DNA from: Symsagittifera roscoffensis
Lineage: Eukaryota; Xenacoelomorpha; Acoela; Convolutidae
Assembly: GCF_963678635.1 (NCBI RefSeq)
Contig: NC_087070.1
Coordinates: 35,777,109-35,841,108 of the forward strand
Direction: 5' to 3'
Length of the DNA stretch: 64,000 nt
Below, piece by piece: positions 11,611-24,900 of this stretch. How positions within the stretch are numbered: position 1 is the stretch's first letter; each line of letters begins with the position of its first letter. The notes below the pieces were generated by a model. The model saw only the letters and a list, made by a program, of their open reading frames with translations, was not told where the DNA came from and searched no databases. Position numbers and translations under genes: made by a program.

Positions 11611-12476
11611 TTATAGGGCCTATTAATATGTGAATTTAACATCTCAATGAGACAAAAAGTGGAAAAAAGAGTTTTTATTCAGTTCCACTTCCATTATCGG
11701 TACCGCTCATGGATCAAGTGTCAACCTGTAAACTTCCTTGACTTTTTGCTGGATTGTTATGTGTTGTGAGAAACCGACACAAGTGTCAAGGTGCATATCT
11801 GAGATAATCACACAACTGCAGTACTTGCAACTACATGTCTCATCGTCCGCAGATTCGTAACAGCGCTCTTTATGACATAAAACATGATGAAAACCGTTGC
11901 TGTAAAAAATACCTCTTTCTTTCCTGTGCGCAGGACTACAGTTTTGTAAGCCCAAAAAGTCATTATTGAACAAAAAATGCAAAATTTTGTGTGTTCTGCT
12001 ATAATTACTTATTCCGATCCATTTCTTGAAATAAAACCCAGCCAGTTTGGTAAAGTGTTCGTCTCTCTTTCCTTCTGTGATAACACATCGCTGAAAACAT
12101 CGAGAGCGTAAGAAGCAGATGAAAATATGACGCTCTCATAGAGTCTAACCGAGGACTCAGAACAAATTTTTCTGAGTTGGACTTTGGATTGTATAGAGCA
12201 AGAGGCAGCATAGGCTTTTTTCTTGAGATGTTTCAGGTGCTTGGAACCTGTCAATTTAGTGGATAGCACTATGCCTAAGTATTCAAACGAATCCTTGAAT
12301 TCGATTTCTGTGTTGTTGAAAAATAATTGGTCGGTCCTGGCCAGCCTTCCGCCATTTCTGTGTTTCACCACCTTAATTTTGCCAACATTCACTTTGAGAC
12401 TGTGTAACTTTTTTTTTCCACTTTTTGTCTCATTGAGATGTTGAATTCACATATTATTATTGTTATAGGGCCTATT
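11611..12476. mobile_element. LINE fragment bounded by inverted repeats
   Basis: The segment starting ATATGTGAATT near 11629-11668 reappears inverted near 12415-12453 with few differences, and short GGGCCTAT palindromes lie outside both arms. Between the arms is minus-strand LINE coding debris. Either a LINE tail was trapped inside a small inverted-repeat element, or the arms formed by rearrangement during insertion. Confidence 0.6.
11707..12404 (-). pseudogene. LINE reverse-transcriptase C-terminal fragment
   Basis: Minus-strand frame starting KIKVVKHRNGGRLAR and containing FKDSFEYLGIVLSTKL. This is the thumb-side signature (K-x-K-x-V-x-F/H ... F-x-YLG) that follows the YADD box in many LINE reverse transcriptases. 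A downstream frame has a cysteine cluster (CSCKYCSC), as in C-terminal zinc motifs of some LINEs. The catalytic palm is absent and the fragment is dead. Confidence 0.65.
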
Positions 12477-12631
12477 CTTCTTAAGCCTCATATGTGACCG
12501 AAGTAGGCGACTGTTACATTAACTTTTTATCGCAAGTGTTTATGTGTAACTTTGTATCGAAAGTGATGCGAAGCTCAGGCTCGCCTCTGTGTGTAACTTT
12601 CTATTTCGTCAATTTTGCTATCTTAATTCAG

Positions 12632-12636
12632 AAATA
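12632..12636 (+). promoter_or_regulatory. acceptor-like site just before the SYMPK start codon
   Basis: TCTTAATTCAG ends at 12631, five bases before the ATG at 12637, and is preceded by a T-rich tract. It could be the 3' end of a 5' UTR intron or a spliced-leader acceptor. A repeat-family hairpin (12568-12592) ends 40 bp upstream, so any promoter lies further left. Confidence 0.4.
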
Positions 12637-12918
12637 ATGTCTGCAGAAACCGAGGGAGAAGAAAAGGCCTTCAGCGCTGTAACGGAGCGAAACGAGGAAT
12701 TAGAGGCTGGTGTAAATGAAGATGACGACGAAGAAGAAATTGAAGACATTTGCTCTCAAGTTGCTGACCTGCTAGCAGAAGCTGGAACTTCATCAGAAGC
12801 AAATGTTCGAGTCGATAGGTTAAGGAAAGCTAGTGCACTCATTCTGACTGGAGACGTTACGATGCTTGATAACTTCCTTGAAGAAATGATTGCTTTCAAA
12901 AGTGACAGAGCAGCTGAA
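12637..12918 (+). CDS. SYMPK: SYMPK exon 1 (residues 1-94)
   Basis: Starts at the first ATG after an acceptor-like site. An acidic N-terminus leads into VADLLAEAG and [18 protein letters not shown]. The donor GTAATT is at 12919; phase 0. Confidence 0.88.
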
Positions 12919-15900
12919 GTAATTTCGTATATTGTGAACTATTATTACTGAGCAGTTCACATTAATAATTTTCAGACTGAGTTAATTTATGTGGACCTTG
13001 GATGGTTTTTAGGTGCGGAGGTTTGTTGCTGAGTTCATAGAGGACTCCACAAAAATTGACGTCAATCTGTTAACGACTTTCTTGCCCCTTGTGGCGTTGT
13101 TTCTTGGAGACACAAATTCGGGTACTAACCACATATAGTTTAAGAAAATACTTGTGGAATTCTGTTAACGTTGAATGGCTCCAAGAATTTGCTTGATTGA
13201 TTCGAGTTTAATTTGGATGTCTTGCGAAATCGCATTACTGTATTAGACTCGCATTACTGTATTAAAACTTGGTTCGTCCCCTGTTATTACGAAAAAAGGT
13301 AGTTTATCTATTATAATGAAATTTCGGATCAATTGAGCAATCTCCGCCCCCCTCCCCATTCTCGTTTGGGGGGGCTAGATAGTCCAATAGGTACTTGAGA
13401 CATGTTTATAACCACTTGGAAATAGTTTGAATGGTATAAACCAGATTCTCCAACGAATTTGGAACGCTAAAATTTGCAATATCAAAGCTCCAAAATTACA
13501 TTCTCAGTGAAAAAGAATTAGTAAAACTGAGGCTAATAAAGTTACTTTTTTCTGTCCTAAAAGGAAAAAAGCTATTGCGTACATTATTAAGGTGCTGCGG
13601 TGAACAGTTTTTGATATTCAGATACAACGCTAGAGCATCAACCCTGGTAAAATGCTTTCCTCGATGAGGCAATGGTCCGCAAACAAAAGTTTGCAAAAAA
13701 ATATTTTCTCTATTTCGATTTTCTCTTTTAAATTTTTTCTCGATACTCATATAAAATAATTTTCAGTCGGTCAATTGATTGCGTACTACGAACACATCAA
13801 CCACCTACTTGCGTTTGCTGAAGTCTTTTTGTAGCGTTTTACCGTTTTTGATTGGGGGAGATTCCTCAATTGGTCATTATGGTGGGAGATTGATCCAAAT
13901 TTTCAAGCATAAAGTTTTCAATTCTTTGTTAAGGAGTGATTAAGCGTGCCATTTTGTGCCATGCGCAGCTGTACAAGGTCACTTTGAGATGGATTGCTGG
14001 TATCAAGGGAACTGTTGACGAGAAAACGCGCATCATTTGGAACACTGTTGTCACAATGAAGGTATAGCATCAAATTCTAACGTTTTTTGCTGGAAGTAGT
14101 AATCAATTTTTTTTCTGACCAAATGGAATGAAATTGTTAGCCAGAATCTTCTATCAATTAGAATTGATTTTATTTTTCAACTCTTGTTAAATGTTTATTG
14201 GCCATGTTTCAGATTATTGTTCTTGCGATAAGCAAGGGTATTGCAATCGGGTACTAAGCTCTTTTCCCGTTATGGACTTTCTTCACAAGATTTCGCACGT
14301 TAAAATGTTACTCGTATTTCAAATTGCGTAAAATAAATTCCAAAGCAATTAACTGTTCAGAGCTTCTGGCTTAGAGGTAACCACCTGCTTGAGACGACAA
14401 AGGCTTGTAGTTCGAAACCGGCCGCGACCTGTTAGTTTTTTTTTGTAAACACTAAATTTTTTGCTTTTCAGGACTATTATCTGTCTGTTTAATGCTCATT
14501 TCTTAGCCTCAGTGGTGGAGTTTTAGAGTTACATGATTTTTTGTGCGGAATTTGAGTTTTTTAAATTATTTTAAGAAGATTTTTTAAAAAAAAAATTGTA
14601 CAAAAGAAAAGTTATTTTTCTAGAATTTTTTTGCTCCGTTGATTAATTAGCAGGAATCACTGCGCATGACATTATTATGCTGGCATGTTTTTCATTAGCC
14701 CCCGCTCCTGATCAGTTCAGGACCAACAGTGGGGAGGGAAATGTCATCCATTTTGCCGCAGCCAGTCCCCTCTTGAGGAGGTATATGACACTGCACTGGG
14801 ACCCACCAACCGTGAGCGAAGTGGGATTCGAACGCATGACCTTCGTGTTGAGAGAATTGTGCCTAAACCACTCGATTAGCATCTTTTGCCAAACAGACTT
14901 GATTATACACAACTTGTCCAACAAAATCACTGAATAATTTTTATCAAATCTGCAATTTCGTCCAACCAATAGACATATATTTTGAGCATGTTGGCTTGAG
15001 AAATACCCTTTCTATTTAATATTTGTTTCTTATTGAGAGTCACTGAACTTACAGAGGTCTAGAAGCTTTTTTTATTTGTTGTTTTTGCAGTCTTCGCACA
15101 AGCGAGCTTGTGAGCGTTAGCGTATTAGTACAAACCGTTTTTTTCATACATGACCCGCAATTAAATGTGTTCATTAGAAGTGCTAACTAATTTGGTCGCA
15201 CTTTTGCGATACTCACGATCTGTAGCATAGGACATTTCATGGCGTCTGTTCTCAGCTTTATTCATGACTAGTGTTTGTGATTTATTAAGCGTCCGTGATT
15301 GTGTGAGTGTCATAATGTCTATGTTACAGATCAAATCCGAGACGTAGCCGAATTTTTACTATTTGGAGGCTTATTTCTAGTTTTTCCTTTTGCTCTTTAT
15401 AGAGCAGCTTTTTGTCGTGTTCTCGCTAGTGTTTGCGACGCGAATCTTTGCCACTGTGTCGAAACTTGTTTTTTTCCTGAGTTATTTTTTTTCTTGATTT
15501 GTTACGCCTGCGATTAGCAAGCGTTATCAAACTGGAGTACAGACTTTTTTCAGGTTAGCAACTTGTGTAACAGACTCACTTGTATCTTGGTGCATAATGA
15601 ATCCAAAGTTCTATCCTGGAGGTAACGAATATGCGTGGGGCAGCAAAGGTCCTGGGTTCTAATCCCGTTTTTTTTTCAAACGGAAACATTCTATTTCAAA
15701 TAACAATTGTCGGTCAACTTTTTGTCTTGTTATCTGTTTTCGCCGTAGTTGTCACATTTGGAAACCGTTTTTTTGGTGCGCATTATTTTTTTGATGTTAC
15801 TTTTAGTGTTTTCAGTTGCTTTTATTTACTCCTACAATTTATAATGTTTCTTACCTTGACTTCGTATCTCTTTTGTTTTTGTAGCGTTATCAAATCGGAG

Positions 15901-18900
15901 TGTAGACGTTTTCTTTTTCGGATTAACAACTAGTTTAATAAAATCAATTGCTCTCATGCTGATGGCTGCTGACAAGCTCAAATCCTGGTTGCAATGTTTA
16001 TTACTGGGAAGGTTTTTAGAATTAAATTGACTTTTTATCGGCTCCATTAGTTTCGTCCCGGCTCCAACTTTTGTCGGCTTACTTGCCGGATATATTAAAT
16101 TTTTTTAAATATTTTTTCTAAATTGCTTGCTTTTTAATAAATTCAAACTCAAGGTGAGTTTTTAAGGTTGAATCAAAACAACTGGTTGTGGGAAGTGCCA
16201 CTGCATGATCAACTAAGCCCATTTTTTAACTCAAAAGTTAGGGCCGCCGGAAAGAACAAAAGTTTGATTTTTTAAAACATTTTTTGATTCGTTTTGATCT
16301 TTCTCGAAAACTGCCAGCACAAGTTTGAAATATTTGGTGTAATCCAAAGAACGGTTTGTTGGAAAGTTGACTGAGTTTTTGATTTTTTGACCGTTTTTTG
16401 AACTTTTTTGTTTCTTAAAAACTGCACTCCCAAATCGGAGTTTTTACGTTAAATCAAGACAACCTTATGTGGAAAGGGGCCCTGCATAATCAAGTACGCT
16501 CACTGTTTTCTGACACAAATTTTAGGGCGCTCGGAAAAAAACAATAATTATTTTGTTTCCCGTTTTTTGAAACTAATTGACTTTTATCGAAAACTACCCT
16601 CTCTAATATGAGTTTTTGCGTTCAATTGAAATAACAGGTTGTGTGAATCTCTTCTGTATTAGCGGCTATGGTTCTCGAAAAAGTTAAATTTTTGACCATT
16701 TTTTGGAAACTATTTTTACTATTCCCGAAAACTACTCTGCCAATTTTTATTAGGTTTGTTTGGTCAATCGAGACAAAGTTAAATTTATCAAAAACACTTA
16801 AAAAGTTATCAAAAAACACCTACCTCCAGCTTTAGTTTGGCCCCTAGTTATCTTTTATTGAGACATACAAAGCCTTTTGCTTCTTGTTTTTTTTCAAAAT
16901 TTAATTTTTTTTTGTGCTGGATCGTAAGTGGTGCGAAGCTCCGCTTCCCCTTTGTGCTGAAATTTTTGTTTTTCATAATGGAAAACTATTTCCAAGTTCT
17001 TGGAAAAATTTAAGTTTTTCTCAGAAACTTCTAGTGATTTTTAAAATTAGGTATCAATTGAAGGACCTCCTACTCCCCTGTAAGCCTGTATAATCCCCTA
17101 GAGTCTCTTATTACTTGACCCCTCTGTCCACAGCCTTTGAAAAAGTCTAAGGTCCCCCTTTTTTTGTTTTCTTGATAAATACCCTCTCAAACCTGAGTTA
17201 TGGTTTCAACGCATGCAACGGTTTGGAAAAGCTCCCTGCATGAGCGGCTACGCCCAATTTTTTTTTACACTTAAATTTACGGCCCTCAGAATAGTCAAAT
17301 TTTTAATTTTTGACCTTTTTTTAGTTTTTTTTTGAGTATTTTGGAAAACTACCCTGTCATATTATACATTTTGGGTTCATTTCAAAAAACGAGTTGTGGG
17401 AAGCTAATTTGCTTATGCGACTACTCCAAATTTTTTCTAATACCAAAAGTTATGGACCTCTGAAAAGTCAAAAATTGGTTTGGATAATCCTTTCTGCTTT
17501 TGAATTTGAACAATCAAATTTGAGATGAAAAGTTTAATTGAAAAAACCGGTTGCGAAAATCAAATTAATCGTGCCGCATGAGTATAGCAAATTCATTCAA
17601 GATCAAACACATACCTCCAGCTTTAACTGGGACCCTAGTTGTTTTAATCTAGACTTACGAAAGTTTTGCTTCACCTAGTTTTTTTTTTCAACATTAAAAA
17701 AAATTTTCCGGCTTATGTTTTTTGTATGTTGTATTGCAGGTGGGCGAAGCTCCGCTTTGCCTCTATTTTAAAGCTTACTTTTGTCCTTTTTGGCTTGTGG
17801 TTGCGAAGTGCAGCTTCGCCTCTGCGTTTGAAAGATTCGACCGATACATATAATTAGCTGATGTATCCTGCCAAATGTTATAGTGAACTGAACTATTGGC
17901 TTTAGGACCAGATCTTTCGGCTGTTGGAGTCAACCAACCAGGGTATTCGAAGCCACGTGATCAAGTTCATGGAGCACATTGCCCTTTCTCTCTCACACAA
18001 GAGTCCGGACTCGGAGGCGTGTAGGGCCAATGACCTAGATGTATCTCTGGATCTCATCAAGTGAGTCGTTAATCCTTACCTCTGCTTGATGGGACTGTTG
18101 AAGGCCGAAATTTGAACCGTTTAGTGGCAGATTGTACTGTATAATGCAATGGCGATTGTCGTAAAAATTGAAAAATTGCCATAAGATGCCGCTCAGTGAA
18201 TGATTTTAATGCTTTTTTAACGGCAGCGATCAGGTTGCTTAACATGTTTTCCTCAAAGTGAATATTAGTCCTGACACTAAAAAGAAATAGTGTCAAACCG
18301 CGAAAAAGTAAATTTGAGCCTGAACAACTGAAGACTTCCTGAAAAAAAAACAGAAATCATCGCGACCTATTTAAGAGTCTAAACTACGTTCATTGACTCT
18401 TTACACTTGCGAAGCAAAGTGTATTGTATTAGTATGAATTTTCTTGTTTTTTCCCAACCTGAGTCGCAAATAAAAGTGCTACTTTTGGTGGCACTTTTGA
18501 ATCGATAGTCTGCGGTAGCAGTATAATATCATATGTGCTTTGACATTTGGATAGTAAAAAGTTAATAAGTTAGAAGAAAAAAATATTAATTCATCAAATG
18601 AACCGAAAAAAGTCATTTGTTTCAAACAGCAGTAAAATGATGAAAAGGTCGATTTCAGAGAATTTTCAACTCAATGTATCTCGCAAGTTGTTAGAAATTC
18701 AAAATTTATACATAGTTTGGCTTTATGCTTTCCATGTTATTGCATGCAAAAGTGTATCTTTTGGTATTTGGTGCTACTTTTGCTGGATGGAATCGGCAAT
18801 ATTTAGCATATGTAGCTGCGTTATTGGTGGCTAGTTTTTGGGGGTTTTTAGGCATCCGTGGCTGAGTGGTTAGTGCGTGAGACTCAAATTTGCTAGGTCG

Positions 18901-21900
18901 CAGATTCGAATCCGAAACGTAGCCGAGTTTTTGCTAATTCGAGGTTTATTTCTACTTTTTCTTATTTCACATGATAGAGTTGCTTTGTAGTCGTGTTCTC
19001 GCTAGCGTTGGCGAAGCGCAGCTTCCCCTCTGTGTAAACACTTGAATCTACTATTAAAGTTGATAACAGCACTATAAATTCCCTAATGTGGCAAATAAGC
19101 CGACAAAACATAAGCAGACAAACGAAAGTCCGATAATTCAATTTTTCCCGAACATTTCTTTCTTTATCAAACACAAAATGAGACGTAAGTCGCTCAGTCA
19201 AAACTACATCTACAAAAACTTGAGTGGCTGAAGTATCGTTTTCTATTTGATAGCTTACAATACAATGTTTTTGTTATATAGCTCTGCTTCGAGTCTCTAC
19301 CGGACCTTGTTTTTTTCTGGATGTATGTATGAAAAAGAAAGAAATGTTCGGGAAAAATTGAATTGCTGGACTTTCGTTAGTCTGCTTATGTTTTGTTTTA
19401 TTTGCCACCTCGGGGATTTTTCTTGTGCTGATATCAATTTTTATTATAGATTCAAGTGTTTAAGAGTCAATGAACGTAGTTTAGACTTTTATATAGGTCA
19501 CGATGATTTCTGTGTTTTTTCTTCAGAAAGTCTTAAATTTTTCAGGCTCAAATTTACTTTTTCGCGATTTGACTTATTATTTCTTTTTAAGTTTAGTTTA
19601 TTTCCTTTTTTGTTAAAAAGAAGGCAGACTCCACTATCGAACAGCAAAAGTGTAAAGTAACCAAAAACGTGCTCGTTTTCTAGTTTCCAACATGGAATTA
19701 AGTTTTCAGATTTCCCAGAGAAATAACAATTTTACTTATTGATCCACTTTTCTCAAATTGGGTTAATTTTATCGAAAAAGAACTAATCATAAACTAGTCT
19801 ACAAATTCAAAGCACTCTAAGGTTATCCCAATTTTTTTGGCGAAATTCAAAAGCTACGATTTTTTGAAAAAAACCTTTTTTTTTGGTGACTTGCGTTCAT
19901 TGACAGTGAAATTTACAGCCCTGACGTTTATTTTCCTTGATTTTCCTCGACTTTTTTTTTAATAAATTAAAAGCTTTTTTTCCGCCTTTAATAGTTTCGG
20001 TTTGTGTTTAATTGGCATAGTCACCTCATTTTGTCAACAAATGATTGCAATTTTTTGGCAAAAATTGATTGATTTTTTGAAATTCAAGTAATTTGTTGCT
20101 AGATTTCCTCAGTCTTTTTTAATTACACAGTTTATGCTTTTTTTTCTTGCTGATCATTGATTGTCTACCCACTTGTCGTTGGCTAGTACCAGCTCTGTTA
20201 CTACTAAAAGCCTAATTAATACTGTTAGTTGGGTATTTCGATTTTTTTTCCAAAATTACTTTCTTCAAATTTTTTTTATACATGATTTTGTTATTTCCGT
20301 CTGTTTTTATTCGCTAGCTTGCAATGCAAGTTTTCAAACCATCTCTGCATACAACTCTGCCTCTGTTTAAAACTGTATCTGATTTTTTCCTCAAATTTTT
20401 TGTTGCTGTTGTGACCGATGTGAGGAGATGGTTTGAAAGTTTTTTGAAATGGTTAGTTATGCTTCAAAAATAAGACTAAAAGTCAAAATCGAAGTTGTAC
20501 TCGACATAGAAAACTTCTTGCTAAATTTTAAAATATAATTCAAAGCGCTAGAAATATGATGTATCACTCAACCCTATTGGACGCTTAGCTGGTTGCACCT
20601 GATTTCGCGTGGAAAATTGATAAAAAACTAAAAGACACCCGAAGACCAAATTTCTTTCCTTTTACAGTGGTAGTACCAAAAAAGTTATGAAGTTTTCTTA
20701 AGCTTGCGCTTAGCAAGTGTTATAAAATTGGAATATAGACTTGTAAAATAACATAATCACGTCATATCACTCGACCAGCAGCTCTTTTTCTGAGCATTTT
20801 TCTATTTTAAACTCATTTTCTATTCCGAATTTGTTTTTTTTTCTATGTTGGTTATAAATTTTTTAACATAGATTTTACTATTTACTATAAAGAAAGTTAC
20901 CACTCACTGACATTGCATAAGCAACTACACAATGCTTGAAGTTTTCTCCATATTCAGGTCCAATCACTCGTACCTGAGGTACTCCGACTTGAAACTGGAG
21001 GGATCCAAAATCATCCAGGTGTTCCTGACTCTAGCCACTTCCCCGCAAGTGAGTTGCAGCAACCTGCTGGTGGCAGTGAACTCATTGGTGTCCATTGCGA
21101 GGCAGAGACCTCTCTACTTGTCTCCTGTCATTCAGAGTCTGGAAAGTGTCCATGTGAATCTACCGCCGACTTTGTCCAAGGCACAGGTGAGTCATAGTTT
21201 CAGACAATAAAATACAAAAACCCGTTTGGAAGAATCTCAAATTATACAGCGATTTCTTCAATTACGAGTTTTCAATGATATTGCGTCAAAATTAAAGCTT
21301 GTTAAGGTTTCTTTGCATCACATGTTGACTCGAATAGGTTCGGTAGTTTTTTTTTTAATTAATTTACAGCAATACCTAGAGCTGAATTCAACGATTTTAA
21401 AGCGCGTTGACACATAGAACATTTGTTTTTCATTGATGTGAATATTGAAATGGTGGTTGTTTTCAGGTGTCTAGTGTGCGTAAGAACCTGAAACTGCAAC
21501 TGAGTCAGATTGTGAAACACGCGGCAGTGGCACCCTTCATCTCTCAGATCTCGACTCTGTTGACGGACTTGGGAGCTACTCACAGTGAGCTTAACAAGAT
21601 GATTCCGAAGGCCATCCGAGAACAGGCTGCTAAAATGAAGAAGGAAAAGGAGGAACAGCAGCTGATAAAACCAACCAGCAAAAAGGTTTGCATAGTGAAA
21701 ATAGTGAATAGGAAAATTGGTATTAATAAGGTATTTGATACCCTGTGGCGTGAGCAAAAAGTTGTCTGGGGGTAAGGGGGAATTGTTTTCTCGGTTGGCC
21801 AATTTGATTTTCCGAGCGCTCCAAAAATACTATGACGACCCTATTTGTTTGAAAAAAAACAGGCTTAAAATGACGTTTTCAGAACTTTTTAAAAAATTTG

Positions 21901-24900
21901 ACCAAAAATTGCCGTTTTTTCGGCGCGCCCTCACCGGCAAATTTAGTTTATTGGCGCCAAAGGCGCCTTTATAAAAATTTTGAGATTGGCCAGGCAGAAA
22001 TGGATGTCGTAAACTTATACCAAAGATGGGACCCTTAGGAAAAGTTTGGCAACCAGAATTGAGGGGGGGAATAATTCCTGTTCATAAAGACAATTCCCGA
22101 TTAGATGACAATAATTACCGGCCAATCTCTTTACTTATTGTATGGAGCAAGGTATACGAAAGAACAATGTATAATTGAATCTACGCATACATGGAAAAAT
22201 TCGCTTTGTTGTATAGCAAGCAATTTGGGTTCAGATCAAAACATAGCACAATAGAAGCAGTTGTTGAGCTAACTGAAAAAATAAGACTTAAAAACTCGTT
22301 TAAGGAGGCTTATAGTTTTTTCCTTGATTTAAGAAAAGCTTTTGATACTCTTGATCATGAAATACTTCTGACGAAACTTGATGCATATGACATTGGAGGC
22401 AATTGCTTAAAATGGTTTAGGTCCTACCTCAACGATCGTCAACAACGAGTTGAAGTAAATGGTGTTTCTTCAGATTGGAAAAAAATAAAATGCGGCGTCC
22501 CACAAGGATCGATTTTAGGACCGTTGCTTGTCCTTATATACATTAATGATTTGCCCGTGACATGCAAAACAGCAGAAGTAATTTTATTTGCAGATGACAC
22601 CAATATAACTGCTATAGGCTGCCAGATTATAGATATTAAAGATGATCTTTGTCATCTTGACCATTGGTTACATGAAAATAAGCTAATTATAAATAATGAT
22701 AAGACAATACAAATAAACATAAAAAGTGCTTCCAATTCAAAATTCACACTTAATTGCTCAGAGGTGATTAATAAACCTGTTTGTAAATATCTAGGTTTAT
22801 ATATTGACTATAAATTATCATTTCGAAGTCATATCGATTCGGTGAAAATGAGACTCGGAAAACAATGCGGGATTTTATCGAAACTAAGACATTATGCGCC
22901 ACGAAACCAATTGCTTGAATACTATAGAAGTAATGTGGTTCCTATCATTCAATACGGAATTTTGATATACGGTTGTTGTAGCTACAGTTCGCTTGAATGT
23001 TTATTTCTACTGCAAAAGAAAATTCTTAAATTCATCTATTTTCGAAAGCGTAGCGATAGTTCTCGTGATATTTTTCTAGAGAATAAATTCTTATCGGTGT
23101 TTGAAATTCATGTTTACGAACTACTCAAGTTCGTGCTTCGTGCTGTCACAAAGTCTCTATCTCAAAGTTTTTTAAACAATCTGTTCTCCTTTGAAAAGAA
23201 AACAAGGGCCACGAGACTGTCGAAATCAAAACTATTAGCTGAACCCATATGTAAGAAAAAAATCGATCGGTTTTCCATTCAATATCGTGCTACCAAGCTT
23301 TTCAACCTTCTCACAGCGCAAAAGTTAATCCCCGAGGATATTGGAAGATATTCGAAAACAGAATTTGTAACATTTTATCATACATTTAAAACTGTATTTT
23401 TATTGCAAAATGAAGAGTTAATCGATTACATATTCAAATTATAAAAAGAAAAAATTTTTTGAACCCGTGGTTACATGCTGACGGGGGTGTATCTTAGGGT
23501 TGAGGTTCTAACGCTAAAATTTGACCTTCCAGAAACTCTTAGTTTAGGAGATATGGACGATTTTACGATTTTTAAAAAAAATACTCAAAAACTTAGAAAA
23601 AAAAAATTTCAAATTATAAAAAGAAAATTTATTGAACCCGTAGTTGCATGCTAAAAGTTGACCTAACAGAATTTCCTAGCTTAGGGGAGATATGGACGAT
23701 TTGCGATTTAAAAAAAAATTCAAAAAAAATCTAATTTTAAATTTTTGTTTTTCTTTTCTTTTTTACCGGCGGTTGCCTGCTTACGTAGGTATAATATAGG
23801 CTTCTGATTAGAATTGCAATACTTGACCGTCCAAATGCTCGTAGCTTAGGAGATATGGACGATTTTACGTTTTAAAAAAAATTTAAAAAAATCTAAATTT
23901 ATGTTTTTTTTTCTTTTTACCCGCGGTTGGCTGCTAACGAAGGTATAATATAGGCTTCGGATTAAAATGACAATACTTGACCGTCCAAATGCTCGTAGCT
24001 AAGGAGATATGGATGAAATTACAAATTTTCAACAAATTCAAAAAACATTCAAAAAAAATCTTTTCCTGATAGTGAAAGAAGCATGCATAGCTAGGGTAGG
24101 CGTTTGTGTGCCATATGGCCCCGTTGTCTATTCTCTCCGAGTCTCATTTTAATAATTACTTATAACGATGAATTGCCAAATTTATGTAATGAATGACCGG
24201 AGAAATTTATTCTTTCTTTCTTTCCCCCTCTTGGCACGCTAATTTTGATACCAATGAACCAAATATCAGGCATTGAATAATCATATAGATGCCATGAAAT
24301 TTGAATTGTCAAGTTTTTTTTTGATACTAACGAAACAAGCGAAGCGTAGTGTGTTATTACGAAGAATTTTTTTCAACCTAAGTCTCAAATAAAAGTGCTC
24401 CTTGGTGGCACTTTTGGTATATTTCAATTTAATCATATTTAGCCTATTTAAGCATAGGCAATTCAATAGCATATGTTGCGGCTTTATTTTTGGCTAGTCT
24501 AAGATTCTGTTGAAAACAACAGGTATTATGAGAATGCATGGGATTTGGTGCCATTCCCTGCCAACATGGTTCTCAAATGACCACAAAACCACGAACAAAA
24601 TAGACTACCTATTGATAGCTTGTAGTTGGCGCTCTTCTGATCTGGACTGCTCCACCCGCCCTGGCAGATTCTGATCACAAGCAGTCCGTTAGATCTACCA
24701 TCAAGCTTAGGTTAAAATCCTACAGAAAGAGAGCAGAAACACCAAACTACAACATCACAGCTCTTCGCTCTGAAAAATGTATCAAATACCAAGAGGAATT
24801 GAAGAAACTGAGCAGAATGAGTCCAATCACTGAAAAACTAAGCATCGAACAAGCGTGGGAACAACTGAAAACAACGTGCATAAAGCTGCTGAATCAACCA

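Larger units (their letters stand above)
22000..24215 (+). mobile_element. 5'-truncated LINE (Jockey/CR1-like) with a tandem-repeat 3' region
   Basis: The coding part begins abruptly near 22026 inside the reverse transcriptase (no endonuclease), runs to 23444, continues through tandem 3' units (23450-24060), and ends near 24215 with a (TTTC)n-like tail after 'atgaccggagaaatttattc'. It lies in SYMPK intron 6, in gene sense. Clade assignment is by general motif resemblance only. Confidence 0.75.

Noticed and set aside
13971-13973. SYMPK exon 3 starting at the inner GCGCAG acceptor
   Set aside because: It breaks phase with exon 2 and loses [11 protein letters not shown], which matches the conserved symplekin sequence.
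18851-18924. A functional tRNA gene
   Set aside because: The Pol III boxes are good but the acceptor and anticodon stems do not pair convincingly, and the same sequence recurs in diverged copies inside a longer repeat.
23450-24060. The LINE 3' tandem units as part of the same satellite family as 52-59 kb
   Set aside because: Only the general layout (GAGATATNG then A-rich spacer) is shared; the rest of the monomer does not match by eye.
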